Assembly: GCF_030818575.1 (NCBI RefSeq)
Contig: NZ_JAUTAL010000001.1
Location: 930,001-994,000, forward strand
Direction of reading: 5' to 3'
Length of the DNA: 64,000 bases
Source: Chryseobacterium camelliae
Lineage (GTDB): Bacteria > Bacteroidota > Bacteroidia > Flavobacteriales > Weeksellaceae
The translations under genes were made by a program, and so were the position numbers. The notes below the pieces were generated by a model. The model was not told the origin of the DNA. It saw only the letters and a list, made by a program, of their open reading frames with translations, and did no database searches. Positions 27,076 to 35,006 of the stretch are shown one piece after another. Position 1 is the first letter of the stretch. The number at the start of each line of letters is the position of its first letter.

Positions 27076-29985
27076 ATGCAAGGAAAAGGACTTATTACAA
27101 TTGTTGCTATTGTACTGGGGCTAATTTGCTTAAATGAGCTGTTACCCACCTGGTACGCGAGCAAAATTGAAAGGCAGGCAGCTGCTGTCGCAGGAGACAA
27201 TCCGGAAAAGTATCAGAAAGAGATTGCAAAGCTTTCTAAGGATACGCTAAACTTAGGGTTTACCCAACTGTATTACACCAAAGCGAAAGACAAGGAAATG
27301 AAACTGGGTCTTGACCTTAAAGGAGGGATCAACGTTCTTCTTGAAATCAATCAGAGAGACTTAGTGAATGATTTAACCAATTATTCTACCAATCCTGTAC
27401 TGATCGAGGCTTTGAATAAGACAGATGAAGTGCAGAAAAATTCCACCAAATCGTATATCGACAACTTTTTCGAGCAGTTCGATGCGATCAACAAGGCAAA
27501 AGGGACCAACCTGAAACTGGCTGATCCTGAGCTTTTCGGAAATACGAATCTTTCCGAGATCAAGTACAACACCACCGATGATCAGGTAAAGAGCATCATC
27601 AAAAGAAGGATCGATCTTTCTGTAGGAACCGCTTTTGAGGTGATCAGAACAAGGATCGATAAGATGGGTGCTGTGCAGCCTAACGTTCAGAGAGTTCCGG
27701 GTACTGCCAGGATTTCTGTGGAAATGCCGGGGATGAAAGATATCGACAAAGTGAAGAAAATGCTTCAGACTTCCGCTAAACTTCAGTTCTGGGAAGTACA
27801 GCAAGTTCCTGAGGTGGCACCTTATTTCCAGACTCTGGGTACGATAGTTGCTGCCAAAGCGGATTCTATGGGGGTTGCAAAAAACACCAACTTCATGAAC
27901 CTCTTGCATATCGATAAACTGAGAACCAATGGTGTAGCCAATGTGAAACTGTCTGATACTGCTGTTGTGAACAAGATTCTGAACAGCAAAGTAGCCCAGT
28001 CTTTACGTCCGGCCAATATTAAATATACACAATTCATGTGGGGATACAAACCTGAAGCTAACGATCCTGAAAGCCTGGTTTTGTATGCCATCAGAAGTAA
28101 TATCAATCAGAAAGCCCCGGTAGACGGTGCAGTTGAAAGTGCCAACATCAGCTATGATGAGCTGGGAAGGGTAGTGGTAGACATGCAGATGGATTCCAAG
28201 GGAGCCAAAGAGTGGAAAACCCTTACCGAGAAAAACGTTGGCAAACCGGTTGCGGTAACTCTGGATAACAGAGTGTATACTGCTCCGAATGTAGTGAATG
28301 CCATCCCGAACGGTAGAACCCAGATCTCCGGTAACTTCTCACAGGAGGAAGCTAAGGAACTGGTAGACGTTCTGGGTGCCGGTAAACTTCCGGCAGGAGC
28401 GAAAGTTGTTCAGGCGACTCAGGTAGGTCCGTCACTCGGGCAGGAGTCGATTGATGCGGGGATGATGTCCTTTGCCATCGCTTTCTTAATCATTATTGCC
28501 TACATTATCTTCTATTATGGCGGTGCCGGAGTATATGCGGTTATTGCCATGATGATCAACTTGTTCTACATTTTCGGGATCATGGATTCCGTAGATGCTA
28601 CCCTTACGCTTCCTGGTATTGCAGGTATCGTATTAACCATGGCTATGGCAGTAGATACGAACGTAATTATTTATGAAAGAACCAAAGAAGAACTTTTCGC
28701 AGGAAAAAGTATTCTCGAAGCTTATAAAGACGGTTTCAAACACGCTTTAAATGCTATTGTTGATGGTCACTTAACTACATTATTAACGGCCGGTGTTCTT
28801 TTCCTTTTCGGAACAGGACCTATTAAAGGATTTGCCCTTACACTGGGTATCGGTATCTTAATGACATTCTTTACGTCAGTATTGATTTCCAGAGTAATGA
28901 TCTTCTCCAGGCTGGACAAAGGAAAACATCTTTCTGTTTGGACGGCTCCTACGAAAAATATGTTCAGAAATACCTGGATCGATTTTATCGGGAAAAGAAA
29001 ATATGCCTACATCATTTCTGCGGTTTTAACCGTAGTAAGTATCGCTTCGATCGCTATACACGGATTTAAATACGGTATCGACTTCACAGGAGGAAGAAAT
29101 TACGTGGTAAGATTCGATAAAGCTGTTAATGCGGAGGATATTGAAGGTAACCTGGTGAAGGTGTTCCAGACTGAAGACGGTAAAAACTCTTCTGTGGAAG
29201 CCAAGACTTTCGGAAACGATAAGCAGCTGAAAATCTCTACCGATTACCTGATCGGGGATGAATCTCTGAAAGCTGACCAGACTGTAGAGCAGAAATTGTT
29301 CACAGGCTTAAAGTCCAGCTTACCGGCTAATATGACTCTTGCTGATTTCAAATCTGCTGATAAAGACCATGCAGGTATCATTTCTTCCGAAAAAGTGGGA
29401 CCTACAGTAGCGGACGATATTCAGAAACACGGTATCCTGGCAGTTGTTGCAGCATTAGCCGGAATCTTTATCTACATTCTTGTACGATTCAGAAAATGGC
29501 AGTTCTCCTTAGGTGCCGTAGCAGCATTGTTCCACGATGCGGTTATTATCCTGGGTGCTTATTCACTGCTTCATAAATTTATGCCGTTCAACATGGAAAT
29601 CAACCAGGATTTCGTTGCGGCGATCCTTACGGTATTAGGATATTCCATCAACGATACGGTAATCATCTTTGACCGTATCCGTGAATACCTGAAAGAGAAA
29701 AAGTCACTGACGCTGGCAGGGCTGTTTGACGATTCCATTTCCAGTACACTGGGAAGAACCTTCAATACTTCATTTACAACGATCCTTGTTATCCTGGCCA
29801 TCTTCATCTTTGGTGGAGACAACCTGAGAGGATTTATGTTTGCCATGCTGATCGGTATTGCGTTCGGTACCTATTCATCCATCTTCATCGCTTCGGCTAT
29901 AGCCTACGATTTCCTTAAAACAGGAAAAGAAGATGAAGTACACGGTAAATCAACAACCAGTAAAGAAGTCCTTGCTTCAAAATAA
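27076..29985 (+). CDS. secDF: Protein translocase subunit SecDF (fused SecD and SecF)
   Basis: The protein has 969 residues and is a natural fusion, common in Bacteroidota. The SecD half has the LGLDLKGGINVLLE motif (about 75-88), the P1 periplasmic domain and a helix bundle with VDTNVIIYERTKEE. The SecF half starts near residue 640 with YGIDFTGGRNYVV and ends with a second NDTVIIFDRIREYL bundle. It uses the proton gradient to pull exported proteins through SecYEG in the inner membrane. It is monocistronic, with a terminator. Confidence 0.97.
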   Translation: MQGKGLITIVAIVLGLICLNELLPTWYASKIERQAAAVAGDNPEKYQKEIAKLSKDTLNLGFTQLYYTKAKDKEMKLGLDLKGGINVLLEINQRDLVNDLTNYSTNPVLIEALNKTDEVQKNSTKSYIDNFFEQFDAINKAKGTNLKLADPELFGNTNLSEIKYNTTDDQVKSIIKRRIDLSVGTAFEVIRTRIDKMGAVQPNVQRVPGTARISVEMPGMKDIDKVKKMLQTSAKLQFWEVQQVPEVAPYFQTLGTIVAAKADSMGVAKNTNFMNLLHIDKLRTNGVANVKLSDTAVVNKILNSKVAQSLRPANIKYTQFMWGYKPEANDPESLVLYAIRSNINQKAPVDGAVESANISYDELGRVVVDMQMDSKGAKEWKTLTEKNVGKPVAVTLDNRVYTAPNVVNAIPNGRTQISGNFSQEEAKELVDVLGAGKLPAGAKVVQATQVGPSLGQESIDAGMMSFAIAFLIIIAYIIFYYGGAGVYAVIAMMINLFYIFGIMDSVDATLTLPGIAGIVLTMAMAVDTNVIIYERTKEELFAGKSILEAYKDGFKHALNAIVDGHLTTLLTAGVLFLFGTGPIKGFALTLGIGILMTFFTSVLISRVMIFSRLDKGKHLSVWTAPTKNMFRNTWIDFIGKRKYAYIISAVLTVVSIASIAIHGFKYGIDFTGGRNYVVRFDKAVNAEDIEGNLVKVFQTEDGKNSSVEAKTFGNDKQLKISTDYLIGDESLKADQTVEQKLFTGLKSSLPANMTLADFKSADKDHAGIISSEKVGPTVADDIQKHGILAVVAALAGIFIYILVRFRKWQFSLGAVAALFHDAVIILGAYSLLHKFMPFNMEINQDFVAAILTVLGYSINDTVIIFDRIREYLKEKKSLTLAGLFDDSISSTLGRTFNTSFTTILVILAIFIFGGDNLRGFMFAMLIGIAFGTYSSIFIASAIAYDFLKTGKEDEVHGKSTTSKEVLASK

Positions 29986-30008
29986 GAACTACAATAAATA
30001 AGATAAGA

Positions 30009-30040
30009 CAGACTGCCTGAAAAGGTGGTCTGTTTTTTTT
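30009..30040 (+). terminator. Terminator of secDF
   Basis: A 10-bp stem (CAGACTGCCT/AGGTGGTCTG, two G-U pairs) with loop GAAA is followed by eight T. Confidence 0.85.
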
Positions 30041-30068
30041 GATTATAGATTATAGATTATAGATGATA
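30041..30068 (+). repeat. Tandem repeat of GATTATA
   Basis: Three perfect 7-bp copies plus one with a single change lie directly behind the secDF terminator. This is a simple intergenic repeat with no evident function. Confidence 0.85.
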
Positions 30069-30178
30069 GATTGGGTGATAAACCTCTATTTCAGTTCTCA
30101 TTTGAATATCTGAAGTTTGCCAGATTGTAAAACTCTTAACTTCTACTCATAACTTATTTCTCATATCCCCAAAATCAT

Positions 30179-30186
30179 TATTTTTG
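30179..30186 (+). promoter_or_regulatory. -7 element of the Tet-like MFS gene
   Basis: TATTTTTG matches TAnnTTTG, 7 nt before the ATG, so a very short or absent leader is predicted. The -33 box is weak. Confidence 0.5.
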
Positions 30187-30193
30187 CACCATT

Positions 30194-31429
30194 ATGGAAA
30201 ACACAAAGAAAAAAGCGGCTATCGGCTTCATATTTATTACTTTACTGATTGATATTACCGGCTGGGGAATCATCATTCCTGTTGTTCCCAAACTGATTGA
30301 GGAACTGATCCACAGCGACATCAGCGAAGCTGCCAAGTATGGAGGCTGGCTTGGTTTCGCCTATGCATTCACCCAGTTCGTATTTTCACCGGTTGTAGGA
30401 AACCTGAGCGATAAATACGGGCGCAGGCCAATTATTCTGATATCCCTGTTCGGGTTTGCTGTAGACTATATATTCCTCGCACTGGCTCCCACCATCGGGT
30501 GGCTCTTCCTCGGAAGGGTGATTGCCGGGATTACCGGAGCAAGCGTTACGACTGCGAGTGCCTATATTGCTGATATTTCTACGGATGAAGACCGGGCTAA
30601 AAATTTCGGGCTTATTGGTGCTGCCTTTGGCCTTGGGTTCATTATCGGGCCTGTGATCGGCGGACTGCTTGGCCATTATGGTGCAAGGGTACCGTTTTAT
30701 GCAGCAGCGGGATTATGCCTGCTCAACTTTCTGTATGGGTATTTCATCCTTCCTGAAAGTCTAGATAAGGACAAGAGAAGAGAATTCAGCTGGAAAAGGG
30801 CTAATCCTGTAGGTTCATTTAGATTCCTGGGTAAGCATCCTGAAATTTCGGGACTGATTGCCGCACTGATCCTGATCTATATTGCAGGACATGCCGTACA
30901 GAGCAACTGGAACTTTTTTGCCATGTATAAGTTCAACTGGACAGAGCGGATGGTGGGAATTTCACTCGGCGTAGTTGGCCTTCTGGTAGGGCTTGTACAG
31001 GGAGTGCTGATCCGGTGGACAACACCAAAACTAGGTGAACAGAAAAGCATCTATTACGGACTTATTCTCTATGCGATCGGGATGCTGCTGTTTGCATTTG
31101 CTTCACAGGGATGGATGATGTTTGTGTTTCTGATTCCATACTGTCTGGGTGGTATCTGTGGTCCGGCCCTTCAGTCTGTCATTACTAAAAGCGTTCCGTC
31201 CAATGAGCAGGGGGAATTGCAGGGGGCGCTGACCAGCCTGATGAGTGCTACCTCCATTATCGGTCCGCCACTGATGACGAATCTGTTCTACTATTTTACA
31301 CACGAAGATGCACCATTTAAATTTTCGGGGGCACCGTTCTTTCTTGCGTTTATCCTGATGGCTGTAAGTGTGGTGATGACCTATTATGCTTTCAGGAAAA
31401 CCAATGGAATTGAGAAGAAAATAGAATAA
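30194..31429 (+). CDS. MFS transporter, TCR/Tet-like drug:proton antiporter family
   Basis: The protein has 411 residues with 12 transmembrane helices. Motif A is present between helices 2 and 3 ([11 protein letters not shown], about 69-79). The helix 5 antiporter motif C region contains [10 protein letters not shown], and [13 protein letters not shown] in helix 1 is typical of Tet(A)/TCR-type pumps. The substrate may be a drug or a metabolite, and similarity alone does not prove tetracycline resistance. No TetR gene is adjacent. It has its own promoter. Confidence 0.88.
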   Translation: MENTKKKAAIGFIFITLLIDITGWGIIIPVVPKLIEELIHSDISEAAKYGGWLGFAYAFTQFVFSPVVGNLSDKYGRRPIILISLFGFAVDYIFLALAPTIGWLFLGRVIAGITGASVTTASAYIADISTDEDRAKNFGLIGAAFGLGFIIGPVIGGLLGHYGARVPFYAAAGLCLLNFLYGYFILPESLDKDKRREFSWKRANPVGSFRFLGKHPEISGLIAALILIYIAGHAVQSNWNFFAMYKFNWTERMVGISLGVVGLLVGLVQGVLIRWTTPKLGEQKSIYYGLILYAIGMLLFAFASQGWMMFVFLIPYCLGGICGPALQSVITKSVPSNEQGELQGALTSLMSATSIIGPPLMTNLFYYFTHEDAPFKFSGAPFFLAFILMAVSVVMTYYAFRKTNGIEKKIE

Positions 31430-31553
31430 ATTCAGTCTGCATGGTATGCATAGCTGTAGCATTGAATACGAACAGGATACCTACCGGTCTTAAAATTTCT
31501 TTAAAATTTAAGATTAAGTACATTATATGTATAATCTTTTGTAATTTTACTTC

Positions 31554-31889
31554 ATGGAACTAAGTTTTGGAGAAATGGCACTAATTGCCATTGCAATCGT
31601 AGTCTTATTCGGGCCTGATAAGCTCCCGCAGATTGCGCGTGACCTTGGGGCAGGGGTAAGAAAAATGCGTGGTGCTGTGGAAGATATCAAAACCGAAATC
31701 ATGAAGGAAACGGATAATCCTGTTTCCGAGATCAAGCGCGAAATCGAAAAGGTAAAAGACGCTGCGAAAGAGTATAATCCTATGCACGAGCTTCAGAAAA
31801 GTACGGTAAGTGATATACCGGTAACTGCTGAGCCGGAAAAGCCTAAACCTTCAGAAGATGAGACGCATGAAGGCCCCGTAAGCAGATAA
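31554..31889 (+). CDS. tatA: Sec-independent protein translocase TatA/TatB-family protein
   Basis: The protein has 111 residues: one N-terminal transmembrane helix, the FGPDKLPQIARDLG hinge (about 18-31) typical of TatA/B, an amphipathic helix, and a charged, disordered tail. It forms the pore or recognition part of the twin-arginine translocase that exports folded proteins. Whether it acts as TatA or TatB is not settled by sequence, and the long tail leans toward TatB. No tatC is in the window. The PAP2 gene follows 3 nt later. The gene begins 4 nt after TAATTTTA, a near match to the -7 consensus. Confidence 0.88.
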   Translation: MELSFGEMALIAIAIVVLFGPDKLPQIARDLGAGVRKMRGAVEDIKTEIMKETDNPVSEIKREIEKVKDAAKEYNPMHELQKSTVSDIPVTAEPEKPKPSEDETHEGPVSR

Positions 31890-31892
31890 CCC

Positions 31893-32459
31893 ATGGAAGA
31901 GATTATTCAGGAAGACAAAAAAGTCTTTTTATTTCTCAATAATCTGGGAAACTCGTCTTTTGACCAGTTTTGGATGATGATTTCCGGAACATGGGTCTGG
32001 GTTCCATTATACATTATATTCCTTTATTTCCTGTATAAAAATTACAAGCTGAGAGCTCTGGTTTTCATCCTTGTTTTTGTAGCGATCGGTACTGTGGTAT
32101 CAGATCAGCTTGCCGGAGTTTTTAAATACGGTGTGGCCAGGCTAAGGCCCTGCCATGACCCTTCTCTGGAGCACCATATGAGAATTGTGAAATGCGGTGG
32201 GCAGTATGGTTTCTATTCCGCGCACGCCTCCAATACATTTTTTCTTGCGACCTATTTAAGTATTTTATTGAGAAAGAAACTTAAATGGTTTCCTTATGCT
32301 ATATTTGTATGGGCAGCGGCAGTCGCTTACAGCCGAATTTATTTAGGTGTGCATTTCCCGATAGATATTTTGGTGGGGGCGTTTGTTGGAATTTTATTGG
32401 GAGGTGCTTTTGCTGCACTGGCCAAAAAAGTAATCCACAAACAAAAAATAACCGAATGA
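31893..32459 (+). CDS. PAP2-family membrane phosphatase
   Basis: The protein has 188 residues and about five or six transmembrane helices. All three phosphatase signatures are present: KYGVARLRP (KX6RP, about 76-84), YSAHASN (PSGH equivalent with His about 111, but Pro-Ser-Gly replaced by Ser-Ala) and SRIYLGVHFPID (SRX5HX3D, about 149-160). Enzymes of this type dephosphorylate lipids such as undecaprenyl pyrophosphate or phosphatidic acid derivatives at the outer face of the inner membrane. It is in an operon with tatA and the TPR gene. Confidence 0.9.
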   Translation: MEEIIQEDKKVFLFLNNLGNSSFDQFWMMISGTWVWVPLYIIFLYFLYKNYKLRALVFILVFVAIGTVVSDQLAGVFKYGVARLRPCHDPSLEHHMRIVKCGGQYGFYSAHASNTFFLATYLSILLRKKLKWFPYAIFVWAAAVAYSRIYLGVHFPIDILVGAFVGILLGGAFAALAKKVIHKQKITE

Positions 32460-33274
32460 AAAAACATCTATTATCTTTAGCCTTCTTATGCATTTCTTGG
32501 TATGGCTTTGCACAGGATGCCAAGCAGGCAGAGGAATGTTTCAAAAAGGCAGATTATCAGTGTGCCGAACAGCAGTATACCCAATTGGCTGAAAAGGAAC
32601 ACATCCAGAAACTCCAGTCGGAATATTATAACAATCTCGGAACTGCGCAGAGAAGGCTCGGTAAAATTACCCAGGCCTTTAAATCCTATGAATATGCGTT
32701 GAAAGCAAATCCTATGTCTGCATCGGTATATGCCAATCTAGCGTCATTGAACAGCCAGAAAGGAAGTAAAGAGAAAGCGTTGCAATACATCAGCCAGGGA
32801 CTGAAAGTAGATCCGGAAAATGCCGACATGTACCTTACCCGGTCAAAGATTTACGATAGCCAGGGAAAGAAAGATCTTGCGATGAAAGACCTCAACCAGG
32901 TGTTAAGTTTCGCGCCTGATAATATTTATGCCAGGACCGGACTGGCTAATCTCAAAAAAAACAATGGAGATCTTGAAGGCGCATTAAAAGATTATAACCA
33001 GCTGATTTCCGAAAAACCTGAATCTCTGCTTTACAACGGAAGAGCGGACATCTATCTTAAGATGAAAAAGTCTAAGGAAGCGCTTACGGATATTAATAAA
33101 GCTATTGCCATAGATCCTAAGTTTGCACAGTCTTATGTGACCAAAGCCATGATTCTGTTTGATACGGCTAAGCCTAAAGAAGCCTGCACAACACTTGATA
33201 AGGCTGTAAGCCTGGGCTATGAGAAAGCAGTCCTTGCAGACTATTATGCTAAATGCGCTGCGAAATCCAAGTAG
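32456..33274 (+). CDS. TPR-repeat protein, periplasmic
   Basis: The protein has 272 residues from MKKHLLSLAFLC. Its ATG overlaps the PAP2 stop codon (ATGA), a classic translational coupling. A much earlier in-frame start inside the PAP2 gene is rejected because it would hide the signal peptide (cleavage near GFAQD). The rest is six to seven tetratricopeptide units, with repeated A..NP and ..DP ends such as ALKANPMSA, LKVDPENAD and AIAIDPKFA. TPR proteins act as scaffolds, and the partner is unknown. It is the last gene of the tatA operon. Confidence 0.82.
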   Translation: MKKHLLSLAFLCISWYGFAQDAKQAEECFKKADYQCAEQQYTQLAEKEHIQKLQSEYYNNLGTAQRRLGKITQAFKSYEYALKANPMSASVYANLASLNSQKGSKEKALQYISQGLKVDPENADMYLTRSKIYDSQGKKDLAMKDLNQVLSFAPDNIYARTGLANLKKNNGDLEGALKDYNQLISEKPESLLYNGRADIYLKMKKSKEALTDINKAIAIDPKFAQSYVTKAMILFDTAKPKEACTTLDKAVSLGYEKAVLADYYAKCAAKSK

Positions 33275-33312
33275 GAGAATATAAACTGTTTCTAAGCTTT
33301 CAAAACATAAAT

Positions 33313-33347
33313 AAAGGCTGCCTTACAATAGTGAGACAGCCTTTTTA
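33313..33347 (+). terminator. Terminator of the tatA-PAP2-TPR operon
   Basis: The stem AAAGGCTG...CAGCCTTT, with a second internal pairing (CTTAC/GTGAG), is followed by T residues. Confidence 0.85.
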
Positions 33348-33369
33348 ATATCCTAGATACATTATACAT

Positions 33370-33396
33370 TGTACACTGTACACTGTACACTGTACA
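33370..33396. repeat. Tandem repeat TGTACAC next to the rlmH stop codon
   Basis: Three TGTACAC units plus a partial fourth abut the stop codon of rlmH. The core TGTACA is itself palindromic. Confidence 0.8.
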
Positions 33397-33870
33397 TCAA
33401 TCATTATGATACGGTTTTCCTTGCAGGATCTGATCTGCCCTGTAGATTTGTTCCACAATAAACAGGCGGATCATCTGATGGGTAAAAGTCATTTTAGAGA
33501 GGGAAATCTTTTCATTGGCCCTGCTATAGATTTCTTCTGAAAATCCGTAAGCACCTCCGATCAGGATATGGATTTTTTTTATGGAAGAACCCATCCACGA
33601 ATCTATCTTCTGCGCCCACTCCCTGCTTGTGTATTGTTTCCCCTTTTCATCCAGGAGAACGATCAGGTCATTTTTATCCGTATGGGAGAGGAAAAGCCGG
33701 GCTTCTTCCTTTTTGAGGAGTTCCGGGGACAGGTTGCGTGCATTTTTCACATCGGGGATTTCAATGATGTCGAAATTCCAGTGTTTCGGCAGCCGCTTAA
33801 GGTAATAACTGATGAGTGACGTAATCTCTTTATCGTCTGTTTTGCCGATGCAAAGTAAATTAATCTGCAT
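33397..33870 (-). CDS. rlmH: 23S rRNA (pseudouridine-1915 N3)-methyltransferase RlmH
   Basis: The protein has 157 residues and is a SPOUT-fold methyltransferase. The start MQINLLCIGK, the LDEKGKQYTSREWA segment (about 94-107), the SAM-binding knot IGGAYGFSEE (about 124-133) and the C-terminal THQMIRLFIVEQIYRA and KPYH tail are all hallmarks. It modifies helix 69 of 23S rRNA in assembled 70S ribosomes. It is divergent from yihY across a 31-nt palindromic promoter region. Confidence 0.96.
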   Translation of the reverse strand: MQINLLCIGKTDDKEITSLISYYLKRLPKHWNFDIIEIPDVKNARNLSPELLKKEEARLFLSHTDKNDLIVLLDEKGKQYTSREWAQKIDSWMGSSIKKIHILIGGAYGFSEEIYSRANEKISLSKMTFTHQMIRLFIVEQIYRADQILQGKPYHND

Positions 33871-33874
33871 TTCT

Positions 33875-33897
33875 TATATTTGCTAAGCGCAAATATA
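33875..33897. promoter_or_regulatory. Palindromic face-to-face promoter element between rlmH and yihY
   Basis: TATATTTGC-TAAGC-GCAAATATA is a perfect 9-bp inverted repeat. Each arm is a full TAnnTTTG -7 box, one per strand, and each lies 19 nt from the start codon it serves. The two initiation sites would overlap in the centre. Clear -33 boxes are not visible. Confidence 0.6.
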
Positions 33898-33901
33898 CTT
33901 T

Positions 33902-34849
33902 ATGGGTATAAAACTTCCTAAATTTATCTTGAAAATTCAAGACTTTTTCGACAGCATCCATATCCCTCTTCTGGGGATATCCCTTCTGGAAATGTTCAGG
34001 ATTTACTTTACAGGGATATTCAAAGATAAAATAGGGCGTAAGGCAGCGGCTATTTCCTGGAGCTTTACCATAAGTCTTTTTCCCATGATCCTGTTCCTGT
34101 TATCGGTATTGCCTTATATGCCGCATTACGATAAGCTTCAGTTTTATATTTTTGAAGTCCTGCTGCATAACATTATTCCTACCAATATGGAAAGTGATGT
34201 CAAAGGGTATATCGAAGACAGCATTATTCCGAACATGAAAGGGCTCAGCAACTTTACAATCATCCTGGCCCTGGTATTTGCCACGAATGGAACCTTTTCC
34301 CTCATCAATGGATTCAATGAAAATTCGGAAGAGAAACTCCCAGATGTAAAAGAGTTCATCCTATCGTTTTTTATCACCATCGGCTTTATCACTATTGTGT
34401 TCCTTGCCATTTTCGGGATTTACTATTCTGAGGTGGTGCTGAAGCTGTTTACCCCATCCTATGACATTTCCTGGCTGGTAAAAAACCTCTCCAAAATCAT
34501 CGGGTTTGTTTCTTTCCCTTTGTTTTATTTTATCCTTCTGGCGATGTTTTACTGGTTGGGAACGGTGAAGATTACCCGTTTCAGGCAGGCTGTCCCGGGG
34601 GCTATTTTAACGACAGTCTTATTTGTCCTTACTACCTACCTGTTTGCGCTGTATGTTAAAAATATTGCCCGTTACAACGTTTTGTACGGATCCATTGGAA
34701 GTATGATCCTGCTGATGATCTGGATCAACGTAAATGTTTATCTGCTGCTGTTCGGAAATGAGCTCAATCTGGCAATCAGAAAACTGAGAACGGAGAAGAT
34801 CCTTTCTGACCAGCTTAAAAAGGAAAACAAAGACCACTCGGAAGCGTAA
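33902..34849 (+). CDS. YihY/BrkB-family inner-membrane protein
   Basis: The protein has 315 residues with six transmembrane helices. The family hallmark KAAAISWSFTISLFPMILFLL (about 43-63) and the later pattern LYGSIGSMILLMIWINVNVYLLLFGNELN-type region near the C-terminus are present. This family was once called RNase BN in error; its real role is unknown, perhaps transport. The charged C-terminal tail is cytoplasmic. Confidence 0.88.
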   Translation: MGIKLPKFILKIQDFFDSIHIPLLGISLLEMFRIYFTGIFKDKIGRKAAAISWSFTISLFPMILFLLSVLPYMPHYDKLQFYIFEVLLHNIIPTNMESDVKGYIEDSIIPNMKGLSNFTIILALVFATNGTFSLINGFNENSEEKLPDVKEFILSFFITIGFITIVFLAIFGIYYSEVVLKLFTPSYDISWLVKNLSKIIGFVSFPLFYFILLAMFYWLGTVKITRFRQAVPGAILTTVLFVLTTYLFALYVKNIARYNVLYGSIGSMILLMIWINVNVYLLLFGNELNLAIRKLRTEKILSDQLKKENKDHSEA

Positions 34850-35006
34850 ATAGTTTACGGATCCAGAACTGTCAGATACATAGTTCAGGCTTTCCGATAG
34901 ATGCAGAATACGTTCCGGAAGAAATCCATCAACCGGCAAGTAAAATAGAGCAGGTAAATTTGCTGCTGCTGTTTAAAATTTTAGATGATGGGGATTATAT
35001 AATCCA

